Both the position numbers and the translations under genes were made by a program. Below the pieces are notes generated by a model. It was not told where the DNA came from. It did no database searches and worked only from the letters and a program-made list of their open reading frames with translations. From NCBI GenBank assembly GCA_016290135.1, contig JAEESW010000007.1, positions 21,881-85,880 on the forward strand: a stretch of 64,000 nt of DNA, given 5' to 3'. Positions 44,242 to 52,779 of this stretch are shown here, piece by piece. Within the stretch, counting starts at the first letter, position 1. Each line of letters starts with the position of its first letter. This DNA comes from a bacterium (GTDB lineage: Bacteria; UBP6; UBA1177).

Positions 44242-45639
44242 ATGGTTTTCAGCAGCCCGATATTTCTGTTCATTTTTCTACCGTTCGTGTGGATCGTCCA
44301 CGCGATGCTTCCTGAAAGGTTCCGCAAAGCGTTCCTGCTTTTTGCGAGTTTGTTGTTTTACATATACGGCGAAGGTCTTTTTGTCATGCTCATGCTTGTC
44401 ACGATCCTTGCCGCGCATCTCTCGATACTCCTGATACGCAGGTCGGAACACCATAAAACTGCTATTGCGGTCGCCGGTTCCGCGGTTTCTCTCTCGGTCC
44501 TTCTTGTTTTTAAGCACATGAACTTCTTCACTGAGCAGCTGGCGCATCTTTTTGCCCTTTTTTCATCGGTGCAGATAACTCCTACGAACTTCCATCTTCC
44601 GCTCGGAGTGTCGTTCTTCACATTTCAGGCAGTATCGTGCATAATCGATTTTTACAGAAATCCTGTTGAAAAAGAGCCGAAATTCATTGATACCGCTCTT
44701 TATATCGCATTCTTTCCGCAGCTCGTCGCCGGTCCTATCGTCCGTTACGACAACTTCATCCCGCAGCTCAAATACAGGGCGGTCCACTATGCCGCGTTCC
44801 TTTACGGTCTGAAACGCTTTGTCTACGGCTTCGCGAAAAAAGTGCTGATTTCAAACAATCTCGCCCCTGTCGTAGACAAGATCTATTCGATGGATCCTTC
44901 GACAATGGGTATCGATGTGGCGTGGGCGGCATCCGTGGTCTTTATGGTCGAGCTCTATTTCGATTTTTCGGGATATTCGGATATGGCGATAGGTCTTGCG
45001 AGGATGTTCGGCATAAAGATCCCCGAAAACTTTACCTATCCTTTTACCGCGACATCTCTCGGAAACATGTGGCGCAAGTGGCACATCTCCCTTTCGACAT
45101 GGTTCAGGGATTATATTTATATTCCGCTCGGCGGCAGCAGAAAAGGTGATTTCAGGGCTATAGTCAACCTCTGGCTTGCCTTTCTTGCCTGCGGACTGTG
45201 GCACGGAGCCGCATGGAACTTCATTTTCTTAGGCGCACTTTCGGCTTTTTTGATAACTATCGAGCGGCTTTTCAAAAAATGCTGTCCTTACCGCAGCAGC
45301 GTTTTTGCCCATCTTTACACAAAACTGATCGCCTTCCCGCTGTTTTTTCTTTCAGTCAGGGTCGACACTGTCAGCTATTATTTCGGAGTGGTCAAAGCGA
45401 TGTTGCTACCTAAAGTGTCGGATGTTTCAGTCGTCCAGCTTTTCGATCTGAAAACGTCAGCTGTTTTTGTCATAGGCTGCATATTCGGATTCCCGATCTA
45501 CAGGATGATCACTGACAGATTCGGCAAGTCGAATGCTTTCAAGTGGCTTGAGGCTGCTTTCCTTGTCGTTCTCTTCGGAGCGGCACTTTCCAGCAGCACG
45601 ATGGTCTTCTCGGATCCTTTCTTCTATTTCAGGTTCTAA
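44242..45639 (+). CDS. MBOAT O-acyltransferase (AlgI-like)
   Basis: A 465-residue, multi-pass inner-membrane O-acyltransferase. FYIYGEG, the region WRKWHISLSTWFRDYIYIPLGG and the catalytic CGLWHGAAWNF are the AlgI/PatA/DltB signatures. Such proteins move acetyl groups across the membrane for O-acetylation of exopolysaccharide, peptidoglycan or teichoic acid. It is followed without a gap by three tandem SGNH genes that would supply the extracytoplasmic transfer or esterase step. The exact polymer is not known. Confidence 0.92.
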   Translation: MVFSSPIFLFIFLPFVWIVHAMLPERFRKAFLLFASLLFYIYGEGLFVMLMLVTILAAHLSILLIRRSEHHKTAIAVAGSAVSLSVLLVFKHMNFFTEQLAHLFALFSSVQITPTNFHLPLGVSFFTFQAVSCIIDFYRNPVEKEPKFIDTALYIAFFPQLVAGPIVRYDNFIPQLKYRAVHYAAFLYGLKRFVYGFAKKVLISNNLAPVVDKIYSMDPSTMGIDVAWAASVVFMVELYFDFSGYSDMAIGLARMFGIKIPENFTYPFTATSLGNMWRKWHISLSTWFRDYIYIPLGGSRKGDFRAIVNLWLAFLACGLWHGAAWNFIFLGALSAFLITIERLFKKCCPYRSSVFAHLYTKLIAFPLFFLSVRVDTVSYYFGVVKAMLLPKVSDVSVVQLFDLKTSAVFVIGCIFGFPIYRMITDRFGKSNAFKWLEAAFLVVLFGAALSSSTMVFSDPFFYFRF

Positions 45640-46839
45640 ATGCAGGTGCAGAGAATAGACAAAATAAACTCGCCCCGTGTGGTTTTCGCGGTCTTTTTGT
45701 GTCTCTCGCTCTACTACCTGCTTTCAGAGGCTGCGCTGAGGACTTCTGTTTTAAGCAGCGCTTCCAACGAATCAGACTACTATGCATCGATCGTTTTTTC
45801 CGAAAAAGACTGGGAGACTGCCCGTAAATTCAGAAAAGATCTGATTTCGCTTGGTGAAAGGCGTGCGGTCGTTCCCGGAACGCTTTTTTACAAGTATAAA
45901 CCGGTAAAAACGGAAAGTTTTAACATAAATTCTTTCGGATACAGGGGAGACGAGATAAAGCCGAAGGAAAAAGATGAGTTCAGGATCATTGTTTACGGCG
46001 ATTCCAGAATCTTCGGAGCCCTGCTTGCCGATGAAAATACGATCCCGGCGGCTCTTGAAAAGGAACTCAATGAAGTTTTCCGTGATAAAAAGATAACGGT
46101 TCTCAATTTCGGTGTCGAAGGGCTTACTATGCAGCGGACAGCTGATGCAGCGAAGCATTACTACAAAGAGCTCGAGCCCGACATCATTCTTTTATACAGC
46201 GGCGCCAACGACATAAACGAAGCCTATAGTTTCGGCTGGAAAGAATGGGAACCTTTTGTAGATGATGCGCATCTTCCGCCTGCTTTCGGGGAAAAGCCCG
46301 ACGAGCAGCTTACAGCGAAAGTCAAACTGTTGAATACTATAAAGGTCACATTCATAAACGACTTCGCCGAATTTGACAAAATGTTCAACGAAAAAGATTT
46401 CGTTTCCGTCCCGATCCCTCCGGACAAACTTGCAGTCATGGATCCTTTCATAAAAGGATTTACTGAAAAAATTGAAGAATTCTGCAATTATTTCAATGAG
46501 CGCGGGGTATATGCCGCATACGTTCTTCCGCCGGTAGCCCAGGTGGACAAGCCTCTTACGGAAATAGAGAGGCATCTTCTTTTCAGGCATGAGTCTTTCT
46601 CGCCAGGTCTGAATCTTTTTACGAAGCAGTGTGAAGAAAAGATCCGGGAGATACTTTCTAAAAAGCGGAACTTCAAAGTGATAGACCAGAGCCGGGTCTT
46701 TGAAGGAATAAAGGAGACTGTTTATTACGACGGAGTGCATTATACGCCGTACGGATCAAGGCTGCACGCAAAAAAACTTGCCGAAGAGCTTGCCGGAATC
46801 ATCGAGGAAATGCAAAATGAAAGGAACAAAAAGGATTGA
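45640..46839 (+). CDS. Membrane-anchored SGNH/GDSL hydrolase-like protein, paralogue 1
   Basis: A 399-residue protein with one N-terminal membrane helix (about 12-32) and an SGNH fold. Block I is YGDSRIFG (Ser122), block II GVEG, block III SGAND, and block V DGVHYT, so all catalytic positions are present. It resembles AlgJ/AlgX- or PatB-like partners of MBOAT proteins. The ATG follows the MBOAT stop directly. It shares its layout with the two following genes, so the three arose by duplication. Confidence 0.85.
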   Translation: MQVQRIDKINSPRVVFAVFLCLSLYYLLSEAALRTSVLSSASNESDYYASIVFSEKDWETARKFRKDLISLGERRAVVPGTLFYKYKPVKTESFNINSFGYRGDEIKPKEKDEFRIIVYGDSRIFGALLADENTIPAALEKELNEVFRDKKITVLNFGVEGLTMQRTADAAKHYYKELEPDIILLYSGANDINEAYSFGWKEWEPFVDDAHLPPAFGEKPDEQLTAKVKLLNTIKVTFINDFAEFDKMFNEKDFVSVPIPPDKLAVMDPFIKGFTEKIEEFCNYFNERGVYAAYVLPPVAQVDKPLTEIERHLLFRHESFSPGLNLFTKQCEEKIREILSKKRNFKVIDQSRVFEGIKETVYYDGVHYTPYGSRLHAKKLAEELAGIIEEMQNERNKKD

Positions 46840-48016
46840 TCGCATAAACTCTGCCGGCAAGCTGGTCCTGCATCTTCTCTGCATCGCGGCGTACTTTGTC
46901 TTTGCTGAAATGGTCCTGGAGCTGACGGTCTTCAAGGGGACAAGGACCGATTTCGACTATTACAGGAATCTCACTTTTTCACCTGAAGAGGCAGAAAAGG
47001 CGGAAAAATTCATGATCGATATCATAAGCCTTGGCGAATCCAGGGAGATAAGCATTCCCGGAACGATAATTTTCAGGTACAAACCTGCGGTCAGGGAGAG
47101 TTTTACCTTAAATTCCGACGGATTCAGAGACGAAGAATTCAAAAAAAAGGAAAAGGACGAGTTCAGGATAGCGATCTACGGCGATTCCAAGATATTCGGC
47201 TTCGCTCTTCAGAAAGAGGACACGACGCCTTATATCGTTGAAAAGAAGCTCTCAGAGCATTTCGGCAGAAAAATAACCGTCCTCAACATGGGTGTCGAGG
47301 GGCACGACATACAGAGGGCCATAGCCACGGCAAAGTATTTCAATGAAAAGGTCGAGCCCGACATGATAGTCTTCTTTTCCTGGATCGTTGATCTTTACAA
47401 CACGTATGAACACGGAAATGTCGACTGGGAGCCGTTCGTCGGGGGAGAAAGGCTCATTCCGGGCGTTGACGCCAACGGCAACGTCGGACTGGTCGAAAGG
47501 TTCAAACTGCTTAAAACTCTCCAGCACACTTATCTGGTCGACTTCGCGAAACTTTTGGCGCGGCTGCAGGGACGCGATGTCGCGCACCTTCCGCTCTCTC
47601 CACAGAGGGAGGAGGCCGCCGGGCGTTTCCCGGAAATTTATCTCGACAGAATGAAGGACGCTACCATATATTTCGAAAGGCAGGGGATCCCTTCGCTTTT
47701 CATACTTCAGCCTCTTATCCACACGAAGAGTCCGCTGAACGGGCATGAAAGGTACGTGATGTATCTGGCGGAGAATGTTTTTCCCGGTATGAACGTTTTC
47801 TCGGCAAAGTGCATAAACGGAGTCCTGGAAGCCGTTAAAACAGGAAAATACGGGAGCAATATTATTGACCACAGCCATGTTTTTCAAGGTGTCGTAGATA
47901 CTGTTTTTTTCGACGGGATGCACTATGTGCCCAAATTCTCGCGCATTGAAGCTGAACATATTGCAGATGAACTCATAAAAACTCTGGAAGCGGGCAAATA
48001 TTTTGAAAATAGATAA
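46817..48016 (+). CDS. Membrane-anchored SGNH-like protein, paralogue 2 (block III altered)
   Basis: A 399-residue paralogue with the same membrane helix and fold. Block I YGDSKIFG, block II GVEG and block V DGMHY are kept, but block III reads SWIVD where the sisters have SGAND or AGGND. The oxyanion Asn is lost, so catalysis may be weak or changed. The ATG at 46817 follows GAGGAA and lies 23 bp inside the preceding gene. Confidence 0.83.
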   Translation: MKGTKRIDRINSAGKLVLHLLCIAAYFVFAEMVLELTVFKGTRTDFDYYRNLTFSPEEAEKAEKFMIDIISLGESREISIPGTIIFRYKPAVRESFTLNSDGFRDEEFKKKEKDEFRIAIYGDSKIFGFALQKEDTTPYIVEKKLSEHFGRKITVLNMGVEGHDIQRAIATAKYFNEKVEPDMIVFFSWIVDLYNTYEHGNVDWEPFVGGERLIPGVDANGNVGLVERFKLLKTLQHTYLVDFAKLLARLQGRDVAHLPLSPQREEAAGRFPEIYLDRMKDATIYFERQGIPSLFILQPLIHTKSPLNGHERYVMYLAENVFPGMNVFSAKCINGVLEAVKTGKYGSNIIDHSHVFQGVVDTVFFDGMHYVPKFSRIEAEHIADELIKTLEAGKYFENR

Positions 48017-49199
48017 GCGTATAGACAAAATAGTATCCTTAAAAGCCCTGTTTTGCGCACTTCTGGTGCTCTTCCTCCTGTTTGCGGCGGCCGAATTCAC
48101 CCTGAGGAATTTCACGTCGTTCGGCGACACGCTGAACAATCTGGAATACTATGCGAGCCTCTCCTTTTCCGAAGAGGAGCTTAAGACCGCGATCAAGGCA
48201 AGGGAGGATCTGGCTTCGCTCGGCGAGAAGATCGTCGGAGTGCCCGGAACTTTGGTCTACCGCTACAAAAAGGCGAGGACTGACAGTTTCAGCTTCAATT
48301 CGTTCGGTTTCCGCGGCGATGAACCTCAGAAAAAGGAGAAAAACGAATACCGTATAGGTGTCTTCGGGGATTCGAGGATCGTCGGAGTGTATCTCGCGGA
48401 AAAAAACACGATCCCTTTTGTCCTCCGAAAGAGACTCGAAAAAGAGTTCCCCGGCAGAAAGATCACCGTTTACAATATAGGGATCGAAGGGAGCGACCTG
48501 CAGCGCGAGATATCTTTCGCGGAATTTGAAGGTGAGAGGCTGGAACTTGACATGGCGGTCTTCTATGCCGGAGGGAACGACATAAACTACAGTTTCGAGC
48601 GTGGGAATGCCGATTATCAGCCCTTTACGGAAGATGACAGGTTATACCAGAACCTTATCGAGAATCTCGCCTCCGACAAAAAGAAGCCGTTCCTTCAGCG
48701 CAGCGCCGTTGTAAAGGTCATAAAAGAGTCTCTTTCAAGCGATTTCATCCATAATTTCGCTCCGTCGAAAAAGGAGGAGATGTTTGTTCCGCTTATTCCG
48801 GAATACGAGGCGAGGGCTGACGAGTTTGTCGCCAAATTCAAGGCACGGACGAAAAAAGCCTCAGATGATCTGGCTGAAAAGGGGATAAAGAGCGTCTTTT
48901 TCTTTTCACCGCTTTTGCAGTTGAAAAAGCCTTTGAGCGAGATGGAGCAGAATCTCCTTTTCAAGAACGAAATGACTATCCCTGGAGTCTACAGCTATGT
49001 TCTCCGCTGCTCAAACGGGATCTCCGAAAGCGAAGACCCGCTGATCTTTATGCAGACTTCCGTTTTCGACGGTCATACGGAAACAATGTTTTATGACAGC
49101 GTCCACTTTACGCCGGCAGCTTCAAGGATCGCCGGAAACGACATGGCAAACAGGCTGATACCTTTGCTGAAAAAATATTTTGATCAGCAGAAAGATTAG
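48003..49199 (+). CDS. Membrane-anchored SGNH-like protein, paralogue 3
   Basis: A 398-residue paralogue with block I FGDSRIVG, block II GIEG, block III AGGND and block V DSVHFT, so it appears catalytically complete. The start is a TTG at 48003 overlapping the previous gene by 14 bp; no good Shine-Dalgarno is seen, so translational coupling is likely. Its stop overlaps the stop of the convergent FMN/4Fe-4S gene. Confidence 0.82.
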   Translation: MKIDKRIDKIVSLKALFCALLVLFLLFAAAEFTLRNFTSFGDTLNNLEYYASLSFSEEELKTAIKAREDLASLGEKIVGVPGTLVYRYKKARTDSFSFNSFGFRGDEPQKKEKNEYRIGVFGDSRIVGVYLAEKNTIPFVLRKRLEKEFPGRKITVYNIGIEGSDLQREISFAEFEGERLELDMAVFYAGGNDINYSFERGNADYQPFTEDDRLYQNLIENLASDKKKPFLQRSAVVKVIKESLSSDFIHNFAPSKKEEMFVPLIPEYEARADEFVAKFKARTKKASDDLAEKGIKSVFFFSPLLQLKKPLSEMEQNLLFKNEMTIPGVYSYVLRCSNGISESEDPLIFMQTSVFDGHTETMFYDSVHFTPAASRIAGNDMANRLIPLLKKYFDQQKD

Positions 49200-50332
49200 A
49201 TCTCTTCGCCGTTTTTCTTTGCAGACATACTTAAAAGAGTTCCCGTCGGGCAGAAAAAGCGGCACCACGGACGGTTCACAAAAAGCGAAATGATGAGGAA
49301 TAATGCGGCGATGGCGAGTGACGGAAGTGCCGCGGCTTCGAATTTGAACGCGCTGAAAGGCTCGAAAACAGTGAAGTCTTCAACGACTTTCAAGATCATC
49401 AGAACATAGATCACGATCAGCAGGACGACTTTGAAAACCGAAACTCCTTTTATGAATTTTGGCGGAAAATTCTTTTTCGGAAGGGGGATCCTGCCTAAAA
49501 GTTCCTGCATCGCTCCGAAAGGACAGACAAAATTGCAGTAGAAATTTCTGCCAAAAATTATTGTTATGATCATTGCCAGAGCGAGTATCACCGCTGGAAC
49601 AAGTGCTATATTTCCGCTTATGAGCCAGTTTTTGAAAGATTCCATTGAAAGCGCGGAACCGCTGACAAAACCGATGATCACCGCTAAAACTGCAAGGTGC
49701 AGAGTTCTGAATTTTGCCGTTTTCTGCGGAAAGAAAAATGCGAAAAGAGAGTAGGCAAGAATGAGAAAAACCGCGATTTTAAGCCAGAGCGGAGTTGAAT
49801 CCTGTTGATTTGTCGCGATTTTCATACCGCTGTATTTCGACAGGTTTAGGGCGACCATCGATTTTATCGCAGTCGTTGACATCGTGGCTCCGCTTACCGT
49901 ATCGACATCTGCTTTTGCCGCTTCTTCGATGGTGAGGCCGTTCCATTTTTCAAAGAATCCGGTTTCTCTCACACGCTCAATGAAACCGACAGATTCGTAG
50001 TTTTCGCCGAGTTCAATTCCTGCGATTTTTCCGTCAGGCAAAATACCGACAACGACTCTCAGGTTACCGCCGAAACCGGCAATGCTTGTTTCATCAGGTT
50101 TCGCGTAAAGTACTCTCCCCAGCATCTTTCCCGAAGCGTCGGAAACATTAAAAACACACTCTGAACCGGTTTTTTCGAAAGTTTCGGCAGTTTTGAAGAT
50201 CTGTTTCGCCGCCTCTTTGTCAAGGCTGCAGTCATCGGTTTGGGGTTCCGCAGGTTTGTGAAGAACAAAAAAAGCCCCGGCGAAAGCCACCATCACGGCC
50301 AATATCCTGAAAATACGGAAAAATTTTTTCAT
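49196..50332 (-). CDS. FMN-binding / 4Fe-4S membrane electron-transfer protein (NosR/NapH-like)
   Basis: A 378-residue membrane protein. TM1 is at 8-24, a periplasmic FMN-binding domain carries SGATMSTT (147-154), the site at which ApbE-type transferases attach FMN to a Thr or Ser, and several further TM helices follow. Two Cys clusters are present: CNFVCPFGA and CRFFCPTG, a reduced form of the 4Fe-4S pair of NapH/NosR proteins. It should move electrons across the inner membrane. The partner is not encoded nearby and no apbE is visible. The ATG at 50332 follows GGAGG. Confidence 0.85.
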   Translation of the reverse strand: MKKFFRIFRILAVMVAFAGAFFVLHKPAEPQTDDCSLDKEAAKQIFKTAETFEKTGSECVFNVSDASGKMLGRVLYAKPDETSIAGFGGNLRVVVGILPDGKIAGIELGENYESVGFIERVRETGFFEKWNGLTIEEAAKADVDTVSGATMSTTAIKSMVALNLSKYSGMKIATNQQDSTPLWLKIAVFLILAYSLFAFFFPQKTAKFRTLHLAVLAVIIGFVSGSALSMESFKNWLISGNIALVPAVILALAMIITIIFGRNFYCNFVCPFGAMQELLGRIPLPKKNFPPKFIKGVSVFKVVLLIVIYVLMILKVVEDFTVFEPFSAFKFEAAALPSLAIAALFLIISLFVNRPWCRFFCPTGTLLSMSAKKNGEEI

Positions 50333-50392
50333 TTTGCCTCCCAAAACTTCATTTTTTTTAACAGTCAGCAGCAATTTGTACAAACTAACGAC

Positions 50393-50458
50393 CTACCTCA
50401 CACAGCGGACATTGTGGTAGCCATTCTCTTCATGTCTCACTTCTCCGTTGCTGAAATT
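50393..50458 (-). pseudogene. 3' remnant of a DUF1566 (Lcl-type) gene
   Basis: In the minus-strand frame shifted from the HEPN gene, codons read NFSNGEVRHEENGYHNVRCV then R and stop. The pattern F-S-x-G-x-V ending in VRCVR is the usual C-terminus of DUF1566/Fibrobacter-type lipoprotein domains. Only ~21 codons remain, and the remnant runs into the end of the HEPN gene. Confidence 0.6.
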
Positions 50459-50841
50459 TTTGCCCAATCGACAAATTCTTTAGCCATATCTATTGCTTTT
50501 ACTGCATGGCGTTCTTCAAGAAACAGTTCGTTAGGATAACGCATCGAGACAGCGTAAGGAGTCAAAATATCTGCATAGTTGTAGTATTTTTCATCAATTT
50601 TGACAGAGTCTTTTATCTGATTCAACAGAAGAAAAAGATCGTGCTTTTTTGGGATTCCGCCCTGGCTGCCGTTCAGCACAATCAATGCTTTGACAGCTTT
50701 TTCAGCCGCCTGCTGGCAGTGAAAGCACACAATTTCAAGCGGTTTCGGGTTATATGTCGCCAAAAGATGAGTCGCAACGCCTAAGTCCGCTTCCGCAAAG
50801 GAAAGCCATTCTTTCGCGTCGTTTAAGTTTTCGTTAGCCAT
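50437..50841 (-). CDS. HEPN-domain protein (HEPN/MNT toxin-antitoxin partner)
   Basis: A 134-residue four-helix HEPN protein (WLSFAEADLGVATHLL, FHCQQAAEKAVKALIVL, then AVSMRYPNE). In MNT/HEPN modules the HEPN protein is often an RNase and the nucleotidyltransferase neutralises it by adenylylation. A canonical R-x4-6-H pair is not obvious, so RNase activity is uncertain. It starts eight bases inside the MNT gene. Its last ~7 codons overlap a DUF1566-like remnant in another frame. Confidence 0.85.
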   Translation of the reverse strand: MANENLNDAKEWLSFAEADLGVATHLLATYNPKPLEIVCFHCQQAAEKAVKALIVLNGSQGGIPKKHDLFLLLNQIKDSVKIDEKYYNYADILTPYAVSMRYPNELFLEERHAVKAIDMAKEFVDWAKISATEK

Positions 50842-51145
50842 ACAACAGCACTCCTTTGTTCATAACTTCATTTTCTATTCCCATTCTGTTTTTACGGCTT
50901 TCAAATCGGCTCTCCGTGCAGATGACAATGTCCACTGCGCGGCTTCGCACCGAACGGATTGACTTGTAAGCTTCAGCCGTCAAATCGGCAAGATTCTGTG
51001 AACCGTCCTTGACAATGATATAAAAATCGAAGTCGCTGTCTTCGGTCGCCGTTCCGTCCGCAAATGAACCGAAGAGATATATTTTCAACGGTGTCAGCTC
51101 GTTCACAAGTTTCTCTTTTATGAGATTGATTTCATTTTCAGGCAT
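50834..51145 (-). CDS. MNT-type minimal nucleotidyltransferase
   Basis: A 103-residue nucleotidyltransferase with FGSFADGTATEDSDFD, the GSxxxG...SDxD signature with metal-binding Asp residues, plus a later Asp (VDIVI). It forms the first gene of an MNT/HEPN pair that overlaps by eight bases. GGAGG precedes the ATG, and a perfect inverted repeat lies at 51164-51185. It is probably the antitoxin, which modifies the HEPN partner. Confidence 0.88.
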   Translation of the reverse strand: MPENEINLIKEKLVNELTPLKIYLFGSFADGTATEDSDFDFYIIVKDGSQNLADLTAEAYKSIRSVRSRAVDIVICTESRFESRKNRMGIENEVMNKGVLLYG

Positions 51146-51163
51146 TTCTGAACCTCCGTAAAT

Positions 51164-51185
51164 GAGACGTATCAGGTTACGTCTC
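51164..51185. repeat. 8-bp inverted repeat upstream of the MNT/HEPN pair
   Basis: GAGACGTA (51164-51171) and TACGTCTC (51178-51185) with a six-base centre. It lies 19 bp upstream of the MNT start, a fitting place for an autoregulatory operator. It also resembles GAGACG/CGTCTC palindromic elements I recall as dispersed repeats in other genomes. Confidence 0.6.
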
Positions 51186-51202
51186 TACAAGAAAACCTTT
51201 GT

Positions 51203-51230
51203 ATTATATTCAATTATTCGGAAATTGCGA
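51203..51230 (-). promoter_or_regulatory. Promoter of the MNT/HEPN pair
   Basis: Minus strand TCGCAA (51230-51225), a 16-bp spacer and TATAAT (51208-51203), just after the malQ stop. Confidence 0.45.
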
Positions 51231-51234
51231 GAGA

Positions 51235-52746
51235 TTACGAACTTTTCTTATTTTCCCTGTTGAATGCGACAACTATGCCGCGGAGCAGGTCTGAATGGTA
51301 TTTTGTAAGGGAATCTTTCTGGAATCGCCATGACCAGTTCTGCGGCCCTGTCGTTCCGGGAACGTTGAAGCGGCAGTCTCCGCCCCAGCCGAGGACGTCC
51401 TGAAGCGGAAACAGTGCTTTTTCCGCGACAGATGACATTGCAAGTCTGATCATTTTCCAGTGGATGTCATCCCCGTTGCTTCCCAAGTAGTGGGTCACAA
51501 ACGATTTTGCGCCGTCGGAAAGCGACCAGAACCAGCCGACAGTCGTGTCGTTGTCGTGCGTGCCGGTGTAGCAGACGCAGTTTGTCGTAGTGTAGTTGTG
51601 CGGCAGAAATTCGTGGTCGGTCCCTTCGTAAAAAGCGAACTGGAGCACTTTCATTCCTGCAAATCCGCAGGTCTCGCGGAGTTTGATCACATCGGCATCG
51701 ATATCGCCCAGATCTTCCGCGACTATCGGGATCTTTCCAGCTTTTTTGAAGAGCGTTTCGAAAAGTTTTTCGCGCGGTCCTTTTTCCCAGTGACCGTTTT
51801 TTGCCGTTTTTTCGGTTGCAGGAACGGACCAGTATGCGCTGAAGCCTCTGAAATGGTCGAGGCGGAGGATGTCATAAAGTTTTTTGTTGTGGAGAAAACG
51901 GTCGATCCACCACGAAAAATCTTCTTTCTCAAGGATCTTCCAGTCGTAGAGCGGGTTTCCCCAAAGCTGTCCGTCGGCGCTGAAATAATCTGGCGGAACG
52001 CCTGCAACTTCCGACATAATTCCGTCATTCATCTTGAAGATATGCTGGTTTGCCCAGACATCGGCACTGTCGAACGAAAGGAAGATCGGAATGTCTCCCA
52101 TGATCTCGATATCCTTTTCATTCGCGTAACTTTTGAGTTTTTTCCACTGCGAAAAGAAGATCCACTGCGCGAAAAAGTGGCGGAAAAGCTCTAATTCATG
52201 GGCTTTTTCAAACTCTTTCAAAGCTTTTTCATCGTGATTTCTGAATGCAGCAGGCCAGAATTTCCACGATTTTCCTTCAAAATTTTTCGTGAGAACTCTG
52301 AAAAGTACGAAATCACGCAACCATGAGGAGTTTTCTTCGACAAAAACTGAAAATTCCGGATAATTTTCACGGACTTTGTAAAAGTTTTCAGCCGCTTCAT
52401 CCAGAATTTTCGCTTTGAAGTCAATAACTTTCGGATAATCGACCCGAAAGTTGTCAAAATCCGGCATTTCGATCGGTTTTTCAGCAAAATTCTTCTCAAA
52501 AAGCTCGTCGATATCAATCAAGATCTCGTTTCCCGCAAACGCGCTGAAAGAGTTGTAGGGACAGCCGTCGGCGCCTGTCGGAGTGAGCGGCAGGATCTGC
52601 CAGATCCTTATTCCCGATTCAGCCATGAAATCGACAAAATCATATGCCGGCTTGCCGAAACAGCCGATGCCGTAGCGGCCGGGAAGGGATGTCGGATGCA
52701 GGATTATTCCCGCCTTTCTCGGATTTATCTTCGTTTTTTCTGTCAT
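51235..52746 (-). CDS. malQ: 4-alpha-glucanotransferase (amylomaltase)
   Basis: A 503-residue GH77 enzyme that transfers 1,4-glucan segments in maltodextrin or glycogen metabolism. GIILHPTSLPG and GIGCFG at the N-terminus, the nucleophile segment LRLDHFRG, the acid/base VAEDLG and the transition-state Asp in GTHDNDT are all intact. The ATG at 52746 follows GGAGG. No other glycogen gene is nearby. Confidence 0.96.
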   Translation of the reverse strand: MTEKTKINPRKAGIILHPTSLPGRYGIGCFGKPAYDFVDFMAESGIRIWQILPLTPTGADGCPYNSFSAFAGNEILIDIDELFEKNFAEKPIEMPDFDNFRVDYPKVIDFKAKILDEAAENFYKVRENYPEFSVFVEENSSWLRDFVLFRVLTKNFEGKSWKFWPAAFRNHDEKALKEFEKAHELELFRHFFAQWIFFSQWKKLKSYANEKDIEIMGDIPIFLSFDSADVWANQHIFKMNDGIMSEVAGVPPDYFSADGQLWGNPLYDWKILEKEDFSWWIDRFLHNKKLYDILRLDHFRGFSAYWSVPATEKTAKNGHWEKGPREKLFETLFKKAGKIPIVAEDLGDIDADVIKLRETCGFAGMKVLQFAFYEGTDHEFLPHNYTTTNCVCYTGTHDNDTTVGWFWSLSDGAKSFVTHYLGSNGDDIHWKMIRLAMSSVAEKALFPLQDVLGWGGDCRFNVPGTTGPQNWSWRFQKDSLTKYHSDLLRGIVVAFNRENKKSS

Positions 52747-52779
52747 TTTTTCCTCCACAAAATACAGAATTTAGCCTAA

